Assembly: GCA_036897525.1 (NCBI GenBank)
Contig: JAYMTJ010000018.1
Location: 1-64,000 of the forward strand
Reading direction: 5' to 3'
DNA: 64,000 nt
Origin: Pelargonium x hortorum
Taxonomy: Eukaryota; Streptophyta; Magnoliopsida; Geraniales; Geraniaceae
Shown: positions 11,401-26,089 of the stretch, piece after piece
Numbering within the stretch: position 1 is the first letter of the stretch
How the letters are laid out: every line of letters begins with the position of its first letter
Made by a program: the position numbers and the translations under genes
Notes under the pieces: model-generated
Databases searched by the model: none
Told to the model about the DNA's origin: nothing
What the model saw: only the letters and a program-made list of their open reading frames with translations

Positions 11401-12902
11401 AGTATTCGACTCTCTTTGAGGATTTCCTTTTATTTTACTGGAATATGTGCAGTTTTCAATATAGCTTGTACATGGCTTTACGATATTCGACTAACCCTGT
11501 GTTAAGAGCTTTCCTTAATCAATCTAAAGATTTTAATTTCCATAAGTAAGGCTCCAATGAAATAAGGGACTTACTAGACTCTAGACATAATACTCAATTT
11601 ATTTATAATAAGTGTTTTAACGAGAACGCTGACAACTTCTTAAAGAAAAGAGCTACGAGAGAATTCCAAAAAGGGCGCTAGAGAATACACTTTAAATTAA
11701 ACCGGGAATTATAGAAAATGGGTTAAGAAGAGTTTTTTTTTTATTTGTGCATCCAAGGCTGGGAGACACCTGTATGTTGTGTTGTTGTATTTTAATAGCA
11801 CGAGAGTTCGAGTTTTACTTTGTACTATATAATTAGGAAGGGGTATTCCCTACTCATTTTTTTTTTTCGAAAGAGTTTCTTTAAAGTGGGCTTTGAGAAC
11901 ATAAAACAAAAGGAAGTATAAATAAGTAGAAACTGGCTACGAGTCGGTCGTACCGGGGATTACCCTAAAAGTAGCGGAAATTTAGGTAGAGGAATATCGG
12001 TAAGCATAAGTAAGCCCAGAGACTTCCCCTTTTTTTTTTAATCTAATACTGAGATCACTCAAAAGTAAAAAAAATCTACTCGATTTATAGTAGCAATTCT
12101 ACTAAACCCTTACTACTGCTATACTTAGTTCTACAACTCTCAATAAAGAAACCTCTAATAGATTTCACATACTTGTAACAAAGAGACGGACTTTTCACTA
12201 TTATGTCAAATTACTAACTCCTTCAGTATAACTCATAAACCTATTGTCAGGTAAACAGGGAGTTGCAAATCCCGGTGTTCCCGCGATCCCTTTATAACGG
12301 GATATTTTCACTTCAAGGATTCCTTATGGGTATGGGGATCCAATATATAGCAAGAAGAAGTTCTTCCTGGGTTTAGTTTAAGTTTCTTTTCTATACTATA
12401 GATCAAAATCCATAATAGGATACACTTTTCTACTCATACAGAGACCCTCCTGACATATACGTAACAAAATAATAAAGGGTTTCCATTATACATTATAAGC
12501 GAATTTATATTCCACTTTTAATTATCTAATTCGTAAGACCCCTCTATATAAATATAAATAATTGGGATTTGGTAAACTATCGAGATTTTAGTCCAAGATA
12601 CCGCGTAGTTAAAAAAAATCTTCAGATGTCTTAAGTCACTCTCCAACACTCATAGAATTTGTAATGAACCATACTAACATACTAAGCCCGTTGTTATTCA
12701 TTCTAACACTCATTTGCTTATAGAGCTCGCTTTGTTTAAGGTGAGGTAAAAAACAGCCCAAGAAGATTCCTGTTGTTTGGGATACTCTGAAACTCTAGAC
12801 TTGTAGGTTAACCAGAAACAGTAAACTAATAGACTTTATTTAGCTTTGGATATACCCGTTTAGTTTAGTAGAAAGATGTACTGAGATATAAAGGGTATTG
12901 CC
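8419..12902. other. gene-free AT-rich spacer with one promoter-like motif
   Basis: No gene is recognised. The DNA is AT-rich with frequent homopolymer runs. The only notable site is a CATAAGAGAAG string at 9730-9740. The segment 8440-8600 is somewhat less AT-rich and might be part of the same transferred insert as the rpl2 relic, but I could not match it to a gene. Confidence 0.55.
9730..9740 (+). promoter_or_regulatory. possible mitochondrial promoter core (CRTA type)
   Basis: CATAAGAGAAG exactly matches the CRTAAGAGA-type core known at many dicot mitochondrial transcription starts, and it is preceded by AT-rich DNA. The next recognisable transcript-like feature downstream on this strand is the decayed trnD about 3.2 kb away. 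No direct gene target is therefore visible, and chance remains possible. Confidence 0.3.
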
Positions 12903-12976
12903 CCTTTTGTAGTTCAATCACTTAGAGCACCGCCCTGTCAAGGCGGAAGTTGTGGGTTCGAGTCCTGTCAGTCCCT
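12903..12976 (+). pseudogene. trnD-GUC: decayed plastid-type tRNA-Asp(GUC)
   Basis: The central part is an almost exact plastid-type trnD: anticodon arm CCGCC-CTGTCAA-GGCGG with anticodon GTC, D-stem GTTC/GAGC, T-loop TTCGAGT, and 3' acceptor strand CAGTCCC. The 5' acceptor strand should be GGGATTG but reads CCTTTTG, so four of the seven pairs are lost. The invariant GG of the D-loop is replaced (AATCACTTA), and the T-stem is held mostly by G-T wobbles. This points to a pseudogene, although plant mitochondria commonly use a plastid-derived trnD and a repaired 5' end cannot be excluded without RNA data. A second copy lies at 27653-27728. Confidence 0.8.
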
Positions 12977-15900
12977 ACATAGGAACCCAATCGCTATAAT
13001 ACTTTATTTTTGTGTGTTGACAGGGAACTCTCCTTAATGATCTCTACCTGTTTCAGTAATAGTATTTAGAAAATTAGACTACAAAAATACTGAAATTACT
13101 TACTACTGAGTCCGGGATCCCGGAATGAATAAAAAGTACAGGTAACACGCCAAAATTGAAATGTGCATTTTATATACCACGAGAGTTCTTGTTTTCTTTG
13201 TAGAATTGTATCCGAGTAGTTAAATGGATGTTATTTAGAGAGACCCTTACTACGTCTTACTCGATCTCTTTTATAGTCATTCTTGGTAGAATATAAACCT
13301 TTTTTGGCTTTACAACTTAAAAACAAAGTGTTTCCCCCAAAGAGGCATCTGTCGAAAAAAAGCCTCTTATATACTGAAAAAAAATCTACTCAATTTATCC
13401 GTAAACAAATATTCCCAGAATATTAGACAAACTAATTAATTGGTGTGAATTTAGTACATACAAATTGCCTACAAATTCGGTAATTAAGGTATTTTTCACA
13501 TGTAGGTTACTTTTCTTATAGCAAAGCAGCAGCAGCTAATTAGACAATACTGCCATAAAAGAGTTAGACTAGCCCTGCCGACTTCCTTTTTAATCTTCTT
13601 GGGAAAGTCTTTTCTATTTATACCAGAAGCTGATTCATCGATTAAATCAATTACAATTTTAACTCTAGGAACGCCTAATCTTATATGTTATATGCCAGTT
13701 TTCCGATCTAATACTTATTTATTAGAAGGGGTAAATTCTACTATTTTTAACCTCAACATTAGGACAATAAGAGGGCTGCCTGTTTGTGTTGTCACAGCGT
13801 ATTAATTCAAAAATAACACGAATTAGGTTTATAAATCTGGGTTAAACATAAGACCCTAACGCAATAATTTTGGTATTATGCCCGCTCCAGTACAGAGAAA
13901 ATACAGGTATATGAGATACCAGGTAATTTTAAGGGGGAGTGAACCCTCTCCTAATTGGGTACCTCTCAACAATGCTCTAGGCAGTCTTTCTCGGAGTCTT
14001 CTTATGGAGTATGCCCCCTTTTTTCTTGAATATACATAATTAACATTATGTATTATAAAATACTTTTTTTTTTGTTTATATTTATTTATCTTCCCAACTA
14101 CGTAATCTATTTCTTGTATAGGAAGAGTGAGTCAAACTAAATCCATTAAATCTTGCATGTCAACACTATCAGCTGCTAACCTTAATAAGTAGCAAGTGAA
14201 GAATGGCTTATATAAAGTAAAAAAGGAATGCACAGCAAGTTATATATGTCTTTTTTTTGTGGATTTTAGCCTAAACTCCCCTACCACGAAACCTTTTAGT
14301 AAATCGGCAGGAACCCCTCAATTAAAGAAAGATTCGAACCTACTTTCTTTGATCGGACTCCTACCAAAGCTTGCTTGCCTTAATGGGATTTTTTTGCTAT
14401 TATGATAGAATTCTCTATAGGATATCGGTTACCCAATAAATCAAAGTCAATTTAATGAGTATATTCCTTCGGTACTTTGTTTAGTACAATAGTTGATATT
14501 CTATGCTTCTGAATGAGATAAAATAGCTAAGGCAACGAGCAAAGCCTTTTTAATTAAATGACTATTTCTAGTAATATTTTCAATAAAATATAGGGCCGGG
14601 CTCGTGAGAGGGGCTTTTCTTTATGATTTACCGAGTTAAGTAACGCAGTAATCCTAGCAACTCCCGGCAGCTAACTCTTTTTATTTTAGGGAGATCCAAC
14701 TGTTTAGGAAATAAGCTTGCTCTATATTCTTGGTTTAAGTGCTATAATGGTAGAATAAGATACTATTACAAAGAGAATTGCAAGTACTATCACTATTCAT
14801 AAATCAGGATCTCAGATAAAGCCAGATTCAACAAGAACTTGTATAAAAGCTTCTTGCTCAAACCGCTAGATTTAGTCTTCTATCACACCACACACAGAAA
14901 CAGAAAAGTGAAGATTCACTAACAACCTCTGCCTAAGTTCTGTTCTCATAATTGAGGATTCTTTTTTTCTACACACCTAAATTCCTTGTAACAGAGAACC
15001 AAACTTAATCTTAATAGAGTAATAAGGATTAGGGTTACATATTTTAACAAATTAAGCGCTTCTTTTTTTAATCTTATACTTATACTCGAGCGCTCTAAAA
15101 TGGTAAGATTCGAATCATATTTCGATAGTTGCAGGAGTCGGTAATAAGAAGTTTTTTTTCCTAACTAGAAGAAATTACTGACAACGGGCCTTGATGAATA
15201 AGCGAATGTAGTCTTATATATAAGGTGTTCCTTTTTTTACTTATAAATAAGAGGCAAAAATAGCTGAGTGGGACTTTGTAACTATTTGTATATTCAATAT
15301 CCCGGGTATTCCGCAAACAAATCTTTTAGCTCCCGACTTTACGTTTACGACATAACGACTATTTTCTTTCCCCCGAAGCTCGCAATTTAGTGTTTTGCAA
15401 CTATTGAAACTGCGCAGATGAATACAGAATTGACTTGACCTATACCTATGATATAAAGAGTTTTGAAGTGAAGGAAAAACCCCCGAATTTCCTTAAAAAT
15501 CTTTCTCAGGGAAACCCAGCTAGGTTTAAAAATTAAGCCTAACCTGTTGGATAGGTGGAGTATAACTCGCTTATGCCTATTCTTTTGTGTTTTTGAGTGG
15601 ATTGCTCTATATTCTGCAAATTAACCTTATATTAGCCTTCACTCTAAAAAGAAATAACTTCTCTCTTTGCTTTTTCTTCATAGAAAAGAAAAAGGGGGGC
15701 TTAAAAGTTTCAAAGCGATTAGGTTGTTTGTTCTCCTATTCTTATTCAAAATGTAGAAACCGTATCCCTCTTTTAGGGAATAAAGTATAAGGACTGCTTT
15801 GTTGATAACTCGAAGGGTAAATCTATGCTGCTTAGGGAAAAACTCTACGAAGCGTCTATGTTTGAAAACATAAGTTTTTTTTAGTTCTTGTATAAGTCTC

Positions 15901-18900
15901 CTTTGTTTATTACTTCCCGGAGAATATGGATAGCTTACAGCCGCCTACCTCTTATAACAAACAAGTAATTCCAATACAAGCCCGAGTCAGAAGATTGTAA
16001 GGTCATCAAAAGCACTAACCAAGAAACTTTCTAATACATGCCTAGAAGTTGGCACATTTTTATAGAATTCCGTTATCTGATTCTCTATTATCTTATCAGT
16101 CGAGGCGTACTTATTTCTTTCTGTTCATACCCCCGAAATATTTAGCGTGTTTTATAATAGAACTAAGAAGGGGATAGCTGCTCTTAAAAACTCTTTACTA
16201 TAGTACAAGTTATGTACTTCTTATAAAAGTAGGCGAGCTAGGGTACAACTAAGGCTGCTCATCTAAGATAGATAAAGAGTGCTACTTATTTTAATCCTGA
16301 ATGATTAAAACCTTACTATTTCCGTTGTAGATGCTGGCAAGGAAAAGCTAGACTATAAATCAAAGGCAGAGGTTTGCAGACAACTCCAGCTAGTATAAAA
16401 TAATGTTAGGAATCTCAAGATGGAATAAGCTTCGTACACGAGCTAAATTAGACGACCCCTGGATTTAAACCCACAAATTTTCTTTATTAAAGTTAATATT
16501 CGGAGAGTATAAAAAACCTGCGAGTAGTTATCTAGAGAACCCTTTTTACGTAAAATTTGATTCTAATCACTAGCACTAGTGCCCCACTGCTTCATTTTTA
16601 TTGTAAAGTTTTTTATTAACAAGTAAGAGCCCTATAAACAGTTTTCAGCTTTTGGGATATTAAAGCAAATTTCATTCTTAGAATATAGACTTCATATTCT
16701 TAGTATTCCTTCTACTTAGCATTCCTTCTATAAGATAAGTATATACCGCTTTTTTTGCTGATAAAGAATAGGTTTTTACTTAGTTCATTATACAAGGAAA
16801 GGATACCGTAGCTTTCTTTTGAAGTCATAAGTTTTTTTATCCTTGCTGATATGGAATTATTTAAACATAAAAATTCTTTAGAAGTTCTGTACTAGAAACA
16901 GAAATCTTGTTAAAGAGAACCTCTATTATTTACCCCACTCCCTTACTTCATTTTGTTGGTAATATATTTTGTTATCATAGGATACTTCTAAACGAAAAGG
17001 GCTTATGTGTAACCGACTTGGGGTCTCGCCTTTCATTATTATCCGGAATAGCTTTTTTCCGCGTAGGGTATCCCCGTAGTATAGTTATAGTAATTCAACA
17101 CCTCAGAAAAAGATAGGATTTCCCCTACTTTCATTTCTGAAATAGACCTCCGAACCCTTAACATAGTTAAAGAATTCCTTCTTTTGTACTTTACTCTATC
17201 CGGATATTAAAACAAATACAACATGAAGGGCTTCCCCCTTTATAATTAAAAAAACCTTTAAACCTACCTAATTTATAAATACTTGCAAACTCCAGAGTAA
17301 GGACCCGTATCCAGAACAATACAACAGCTCTACGACCTTTTACCGTAGCGTCCCCTTAAACCCGTTTGTAATCTCACTAGAAAACCCCAGTAGAAAACTC
17401 TTAGCTACACTCAATAACAAATTAAAGGATAAGGATAAAGAAGTACTATGAGAAAAATTCTTTTCAATAAATAGGATTTAAACAAACGAAAGAGGACCTA
17501 AACTGTCAATGTCATAAGAATAAGACCCTACTTAGAAGAATAATAATCACTTAGGAGAATTAGGAGAAGAAGATAGTTTTCGTTTTCTTCCTTAGTTGTT
17601 ATATCTGTTATATTAATATAGGAGTGTAATTTCGGTTTTGATGCATCTAAAAACAAAGTTAATTGCGAATTTCGTGCAGAATTAGGTATCCCTTCAGTAC
17701 AAGGTAGAGGCCTTTTAATTTTAATAAAGAGTTTCGGAATTCTATTCGTTCCGTGTATATCACAAGTAGAAAAGTTAAAACAAGCGAGTAAGGTAGTAAA
17801 TGTCAAAAAAAACCTATACTCTTTCGTTTCATTATCGAGGATCCGGAATATCTAACTAAACTAAGCAATACGGGTAGCCCCTAACAAAGATTAAGATTTT
17901 CTTTATTGTTATTAGAAAAGTAGCTACTTTACAGAATCCTTTAAATTGGCGGGGTGTGGTTATAGGCTCCCTTATAATGGAACCCAATATTCATTCTCAG
18001 ATCCAAAGAGCTCTAAGAGTTACAAGAGAATGCGAACGCGTATCCCTCTACTGTCCACTAGAAATTAAAGCTGGTCTATATTAGAATTACCTACAAGAAA
18101 ATACCATAAGGTATTCTCTCAAAAGCTGGAACAAAGTCCTGCACTTAGTACAACTAGCAGTAAGGATTGTTTGCAAGTTACACATTCAATAAACAGAAAA
18201 CAGAGTAGTCTAATCGTAAGAACTTCTGGTTTATACCTCCAAAAAACTTAGACAGCATCTAAACCGAAAAACCTCCTTTGCCACGGAGTCATACTCAAAA
18301 TCCCGGTCGTATAAAAAGGGCTCCCCCTAAAATGGAAGGGAAATCCAATGCGTAGGACAAAGCTTCTACTTTACTCTAGGTTAGTTAAGTAACTCTCTGA
18401 GTCAGTCGGCAGCTTCAGTTTTATGCTTTTATTAACAGAATTCTAGAAAGCACTTTGTTGGGAGCCCCTCTTGTGAAGCTATATCAAAGTACAATTGTTT
18501 GTATCTATAGTCAGAGTAATATAAAATGAAATTTAGAATCTGCTATATGTACCGGTTGATTATAATAAAAAAACTTGTTGTATCGCAGTCATTATGCTAG
18601 TCAAAAGATGTTTTAGAAGTAGGCCTTCTATTCGATTTTTAACTTTTAAGAAGATGTATAGGGTCGGGATCCGATCCCCGGCAAGGTTCGTGATATGAAG
18701 AATTCTCCTTTTCTTTGACTTAAATTTTCTATGGATGTTGACACTTAATATGCCTATGATAAATGGAAATCTTATTTTCTAGTCAAAGAAATTTTTTCTT
18801 ATTAATAGGAATATTCCTGAACTTTTTACACAAATTCAGGGATCTATATAAAATTGGGGCTTCTCCACTGAATAAAAGGGGAAATCGCTTGAGTTGAGTA

Positions 18901-19100
18901 TTTCGCGGGTCCTAGCCTAGGTCACCCACGGTTTGGATAAATTAATCTTTCTTAAGAAACTAAATCAAGAGTTTTTTTTTGTTATGGAAAATTAGGATTT
19001 GCGGATTAGTGTTTAAGTGGGTTATACTTTGATGGAGAGCAGTCCCTAGCTAGCCTTTCCGACCTGTCCGAGTGATCCGTATTTATTTGCCTTATGGGCA

Positions 19101-19127
19101 TTTAATTTATATGTTTTAATTTATATG
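19101..19127. repeat. tandem duplication of a 13-mer, period 14
   Basis: TTTAATTTATATG occurs at 19101-19113 and again at 19115-19127. This is a small replication-slippage type duplication in AT-rich spacer. Confidence 0.8.
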
Positions 19128-22070
19128 TCATATGTTATAAGTAATAGAGAATTCATGAATAGAGCGTGAAGTAAGCCATAAATAATATGAGAGCAACCGA
19201 TTCTATACCCAGTAGCGAGACTAAGGGATAACTCTTATTTGGTAAGCAAGTGCTAAACAAAACAAACCTTTAATTTAATATGTGCAAAATCTAGTTGGAC
19301 TGAGTATAGAATTTTGAATTTCGATAAACCTAAGGAAAAGAATCTTCATTTATTAGACCTGGTTGCAGGGTTCTATGTGTATATTATCATAACAAGGTAT
19401 GATTGTGCACTATTCCTAATGAAATGAATAAATAGGGTTTTATTTTATGACTTTATGACTAAAAAAAAAGAAAGAAGCCTATCCTTTTCATTTGAAGAGG
19501 AATGATTCTTTTCTACTTAAGTCCGGTGAAAGATCTCACACCTAATTTCAGTTGCTTAAAGTAAAGGCTCAAAAATAAGACTATACGCTCCTTTTCGGAA
19601 TAGGAAGAGGCAAGCTCAATTCTTTTTTTAATACCTTATATACTTGAAAAGGTCTATACTTCACATGATGTTACATGGGATTTCGTTTTTAGGACTTTAT
19701 AGAATAAGTAAAGACTCGAGCATAAAAAGAGTACCTTCACTTAAGTAACCCAAACTTACGGGATTTCCAGAGTTATACAAATAAATGCCTAAGCCATTCC
19801 ATTTTTTTTACTATTACTTACTAGCTTACTGGTTTTAAAAGAGTACTACAAGAAATCCCTAATAAAGAGTTCTCTTTACTTATCTATCGTTATATACTTC
19901 CTCTTTCTAGATACCCGGACCTCCCCTTAGTAATGCAAGCTACTCTCTAATCTAAAACGGACAAAAGCAAAGGTTAATATTGAAGCCGATTAGAACCTCC
20001 GGTTGGTTTACCGTCTAAGAGTTTTTTTGCTCTACCTTCAACTCGAATTTTATCCTAGTAGAAGGCTCCGTTAACCCGGACAAGAGATTATATAAATAAA
20101 GTCTAATTTCTACTTAAGCAATTCTATTACTTTAATAAAGTAAGGTATAGTTACTAGAGACCCCTCCAAGCCCTTTGCGTGGGTTGGTTTTTTCTTTCCA
20201 TATTAAATAAAACTACAGCTTTTGTTTTAACTTAATTTAAGTACGATGTTACGTATCATTGAGACTAAGGTACTGCTTGTGGAGACCCCTCTCCTCTATT
20301 AATTGCTTTCCACAGAAGGAGTCAGTAGTCCTAAGATCTAAAAGGGTATTTTAACGTAGAGAGAAGTAACCTTGTTATAGTTGTTTATAGCTTAAACTGG
20401 ATCTTTAAAAGCTTCTTTATTTCTTGCCTTATCAACTATATAACTAAAAGTTCCAAAAAAAGACCTTAGTAAAAAGCAGCAAAACTCGAAGAAATTAGTA
20501 TAGCCTTAGCAATTAATTTGATAAGATAAGTTAACCTACTACTAGTATATATATTTAAGGCTAGGTTTTAAATCACATAGGAGACTTGAAAAACTTGCAA
20601 TACCCAACCCAGTAGGGCATAAAAAACAAAAATTAATTAAATTATAGGATTCCCACTCCTCGCTTTAGCTTTCCTTTCCTTTCCCAAAGAACTCCCCTAA
20701 TAACCTCCCTTATAAGGATAAGGTCATACCCTATAATATAAACCCCTGTTACAATACTGCTACTCTTGCATATACCTTTTATAGAATACTTCTAGTAATC
20801 TCATAGAACGTTTACTGTGTTCCCTGTTGTACACAATACGAGGGGCTAATAGGGCAAGGAAATCCTACTTTTGATATTGTAAAGGATAAGTCAGTGAACT
20901 TTTAGTTATATACACTATTTTCATTTCTAGAATAGAATAGTTAGGGATTCCGGTTTCAAATTGTCTAAGTCGTATAGAAGCTTTTCCTGTACTATTTTAC
21001 TGGTTAATGAGTTCTATTTCTAAAGATAAGGTTATAAAGAAAGGCTTTTCGTTTAAGGATTTCTAGGTTGTAGTATCCGGACTTAATCAAAAAACGTATT
21101 AAAAAGACCCTTATCAAGGGCATTCCCCTGGATCTAATAACAATCTCATAGCCCAAAAATCCCAAGATCGGATCTAGATGAACTGGTTTAAAAATGCAGG
21201 GTGTACTTCCGCTCTTATCTTATAGCTTACCCACTTTATTCGGGTACATTTATACCTAATAGTGAATGAAACTTAGGATTTAGTCTGCGTCTTAGTTTTT
21301 CGTTCACCTAGATGAAAGGCCTACTTTAAATAATTTCTTATATAAGCTTTTCCTATTCCTTTGATTCATTAACGTATGTGAAATTTTGGGTATACACTTT
21401 ATATTATTTTATTATTAGCTTTTTTTCATATACAAATTGAAATTTATTGCTTTTTCCGAAACTTATGAAATATTCTGGGTTTTTTCGATAAGAGTAACGG
21501 CAAGAAAACGAGTTTTTATGGATATTACTACTCCTAACTAGTCTTAGCAGTTAGATTCTCAAAGGGTCTTTTAAAAGCAGAAGGAGGAATTAAGAGCTTA
21601 CGAGACTTGACTTGGAAAGAGACTGTTTACTAAATCAAACTATACCCTCTCGTTTTAGACTTTAGAAAATCTAACTTGAACCAAGAAAAAAAGGAAGTGG
21701 ACCCTTTCTTTACTACTAGCATTTTAACTTTTCTTATTTATCGGATTTCCGTTAAGGTATTTCAGGACTCATAGCTTCAATTTCTACATAAAGAGATTAA
21801 AAGGGGCGTGATCCCAGCTTAGTTTTTTTATTAGACTCTAATCCTGTTTAGTAAAAACTCAAATAATTTCTATTTTGCAAACTCTTAGATACTGCAAATA
21901 CTCGCTCTTAAGACGCAAAAACTTGTAATAGCCGAAATTAGTACTAAACACTTAGTATAGTAAGGAAAGGACCCCTTCACTCTTCTGCTTTTCATTTTAC
22001 GCCAAGACTCAGGATGGGAAATAAGGACTGTAGAGTAAGTTTACACGAAATTGAAACACAAGTTAACTTC

Positions 22071-22090
22071 CTTCATAAATCTTCATAAAT
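22071..22090. repeat. tandem duplication of a 10-mer
   Basis: CTTCATAAAT is present twice head to tail with no spacer. It is a small slippage duplication in non-coding DNA. Confidence 0.85.
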
Positions 22091-25000
22091 TAGGCCTTAC
22101 TTACCACAAGTTTTTATAAACTTGCAATTCAATTAATTACTTTTACTGATATCCTGTTTTAGATTCCCCAGCACTCTCGTTTTAGTGCATTTAGCTAAGC
22201 CGCCCCCTTTCGGAGTGGCACAAGACCCCTTTGTTAAGCAGTAACGCATCCTTGATTATAACAAAGTGCCGAAAAACCTCCGTTGCAAAGAAATAAAAAA
22301 GCCTTTCTCCACTAAAAGAGGAGCTCAAGCAGCGGTTTCCTTTTACTAGAGTTTATATCGATACAAAGATTTTTGTAGAGTACTTGATAGTATAATTTAA
22401 GAGATTCCCAGAAGTCGCTAGGTTTCCTTTTTTTAATGTATTCGTAGACCACCTCCTTTGCCCTATTGTTAAAAAACGAGGAAAGAGGGTTAAAAAACCC
22501 CTAATAGGACACCCCCTTTTGTCTCCGTTTGTAAAGGAATCTCTAGCAAAATCTTACTCAAACAGGAACCTGCCGGACTGAACCCAAGAACAACTATTAC
22601 ACAAATGTTTTTTTGATTCACCGGGCTTAACTTTACTTTATGTTTTAAAACTACACAACTCTGGGCAAGGCCTACGTATATCCAGCCTCGGCCAAATCTA
22701 ACCGTCAAAAAAAACTCACCAAAAGCCCTTAAATACGGAGCTAACAAAAAAAGATTTTGAACTTTGTCGTAGTGAAGGAGCATCTTAATATAGCATACCC
22801 ACCTTCTTTAATTTAACAAATTTAGCGCTCTTTGTCAAGCTAAGCTCTTCCTTATAAGTATACTTTAAACCTAGGTTTAGCCCTTACTACTACTCTAAAA
22901 CCAGAATTTTAGGGTTCTCTTAAGTACCTTTACTATATATTCCACTATATCAGGAACTTAAAATGGCCCTTCTTTAATTATTAAGTTTTAGCTAAATTCC
23001 TAAGAACCCCCGCTTCTTGACACAAACAAAGGGATCTCAATTGCTTTAAATTAAACTTGTCTATCCCGGGCTTACTCTCAAGCTAGGGGAAGCTTAACTT
23101 CTGGATAGTAACGAAGCTCTTTCTTCAAAGATTTCAACAATTAAAATCTCGGTAACTTGTTAATCGAAAAGGGCAAACGCCTAAACCCGCATTGCCTTGT
23201 ATATATCCGGCAGACCTAGAATATCTCAAATATACAGCAGCGCTTTAAAACTATTCCTGTTAAATTCAGTAAGGAGGTCTAAGTATGTATTATTGCGATT
23301 GAAAGGTTATACATGTCTTGAATTGAAACTCCAGGTTCTTTTGGTATATTACTAAAGGATAGGATATTGAGATACTCTTTTTTTGAGAGGTTTCCTCAGG
23401 GATATAAGCCTAGCCTATTGGGTACCCCTTATTATAACTTGTCTTTTTGGGGTGTTATAAACCTATTTAGGAACCTCTTAAAACTATAGCTCTAGGCATC
23501 CTTTCTAAAGCCCCGAGCTGGAGTCCCTTTAATTAGAAACTCAAGACATCCAAGATGCGTGTTATCTAATTGGTTAGTCACACAAGTTATCTTTCTTATA
23601 ATATCTGTTAATGAATAAAATAATAAGGTATTTTGCTATCCAGGCATTGGTTAGATAAATGCTAGTTACAGGAGTCTCAATATTACTAGTGTCCAATGAG
23701 GTATCCAATCTACTTGTTTTCAAAGTTAAAGTTAAAGGGAAAAATCTCGGATAGTAATTATTTACTAAGCAAAAGCCGGTTTTTTTCATAGCCTATCAAA
23801 AAAATGACTAAACTTCGAAGAGAGTAGGTACACTTAGCATACTCTATCAATATCTTTTGTACTATGGTAACCCTTGACATATCTAAAATTAAGTCACAAA
23901 AATTTTGAAAATAGCTGGTTCAAACGGGACGAAAACTTGGCCCTGCGTCATCTAAAAACCCGAGGGATTCCCTAACCTAGTAAGTAACTCGTTGGATAAC
24001 CGAACACGGCGGAATTCCTAAGTTCTTGTTGTACAAATTCTGATTAAAAAACTCAGGCGCAGACCCTTTCGTTCGTTGAGAGTATCCCATAGCTATAATC
24101 TATTTAGTTTAGCAGGCTTCCTTATACTTATATAATACTTATTATAAAGGGTATTTCCTTTTTTTTGTTATCTAGTAATGCCTTTTGAGATACTCTGTCC
24201 AAAACGCCTTTTCCCTTAGTAGACTTAATCTAAAATTAGAATCTAATACTTTAGCTTTTATGAACGGGGACTTTTTTATATACCTGTAGTTCAATCTTTA
24301 ATTGTCTTTATTTTTCCTTGGGGGATGCTAGTATAAGACAGCTATTCTACGTCAGTTTTAAAGGCCTATAAGCAGGGTTGCTCTCTACATTTTTGTTAAT
24401 GAGGTTTTACTCTATCTTTGTCAATTAGAACCTCTATTTAGTTTATTTGTAAATTCAAAAGCATTTGGTCGAAACAGGTTTTACTAGAAATCCCGTAGGT
24501 AAATATTTAGGAAACCTATAGTAATATAAAGTAATCTGAAGTCTTGAACTGCCTTGGGCTTAGACGAAAAGAAAAAACCCTTACCAAGAGTCCTTTTATA
24601 ATTTGGAATATTTTTGGTTTAGCTATTTAAGCTCTATGCTCTAAAATCTTTTCCATGAGATCCTCTTCTATCAAACAAAAAGTATGGTCCTATCTTAAAA
24701 CCTAACTACACAAGACCTATTTCTCTTAAAGGGATACTATACAAAACTCAGGATCCTGAAAGGTTATCAGGGTTCATATCGAGCTCTCCTTAACTAACTG
24801 TAGTATCGACACACAGAAAAGGCTAAAAGCACGAGATCTTTATAACATTTGATTGCCTTGTGGGGCCCACTTGCAATCCCCATTCCTTTCTGGAACGTAA
24901 CTCTTTTGAATTTGAAGTAATTTCGGAATTGCATTGATTTGATACTTAACTTATGACTTCCTGGATAAACTAAAAGAGTAAGGATAAAGAACAAATAAAA

Positions 25001-26089
25001 CTTAACGATAGAGTAATGAACTCAGAACTTAGTCTGAATGGGGCTGCTATTAAATAGTGCAAACAATGACATACCACGAAATTGAAACAGATTCTCATTT
25101 GGATAAGGAACTTGCAATACTAAAAAGAAATGAAACAAGAAGTAAAACACCGAAATGAGAAGGTGAAGATTAGGTGTAGTGACTATATAAGTACAAAGTC
25201 AAAGAATACGAAACTACGGAATAAACCTCTCTAGCGGAAAGGTCTCTTCTTCCTATGTAATTACAGAGACTGTGTTGGACGATAGATTGTACATTTGGCA
25301 ATAGTTCCTAGGATTAGTTAGGGAATTTAGAGAGGGTTCCTTCTTAGACAAGAAGGTCCCAGTGTCTACTGCAAAGAAAAGATAGTCTTTATTAGTGGTT
25401 CTAAGAAGAAGAGATTATATTCGAGTGGACTCAGTAAGCATGATAAGGAGACCTTGGGAAGCTTGTTCTCTAAATCTAAAGAGTATCACTGGGTTTATCA
25501 ACATAAACAAACTATAACGGACTCATTCAAAAACAGTACATGGAGTTAACTCCAAATAAGTTCGCTGAGTAACTAAAGGGTATCTGATGTAACAAATCCT
25601 ATAGCTTGAGAGGGGTCCTTTTTGCGGATTAGAATTACAGAAAGTATTTGGCTAGATAAAGAATTAGTAATTAAGAGCTCTTTTTAATCTTAGAAAGAGG
25701 CTTCGCTTTTTAGAGGAACTCACTAAATTACTTTAATATCTACTAAAAGAAAACGAGAGCTTCACCACCGAGTCGTTCAAACAAAAGGGAGTAAGTATTA
25801 TTAGCTAGTAATCTTTTTTAAGGCAAGCTACAATAATTTTAAGAATTAGAAAATGAAGTTTCTTTAGTTCGCCAATTGCTCTAAATAAGTAGTCCCTCGG
25901 TTGCCCTGTTGTTGAAAAGCTTCAATTCTAGACGACTAAAAGGGACCTTTTCTTAGAAGTTTCATTACCTATACCTATTTTAAGTGGATACTTATGGGAT
26001 CCATTTGGCTTAAAAGCGCGTATTGAATACTGGGGATTCCATTAGCCAGCCTGTGCTTTACCGCGTAGCTTTAGTTCAATAAATCTAAA

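Noticed and set aside
14320-14345. T-loop-like GATTCGAACC, possible minus-strand tRNA
   Set aside because: No acceptor pairing or anticodon arm could be built around it.
22490-22783. 97-codon minus-strand open frame
   Set aside because: No domain recognised. A handful of openings of this length are expected in 64 kb of six-frame sequence.
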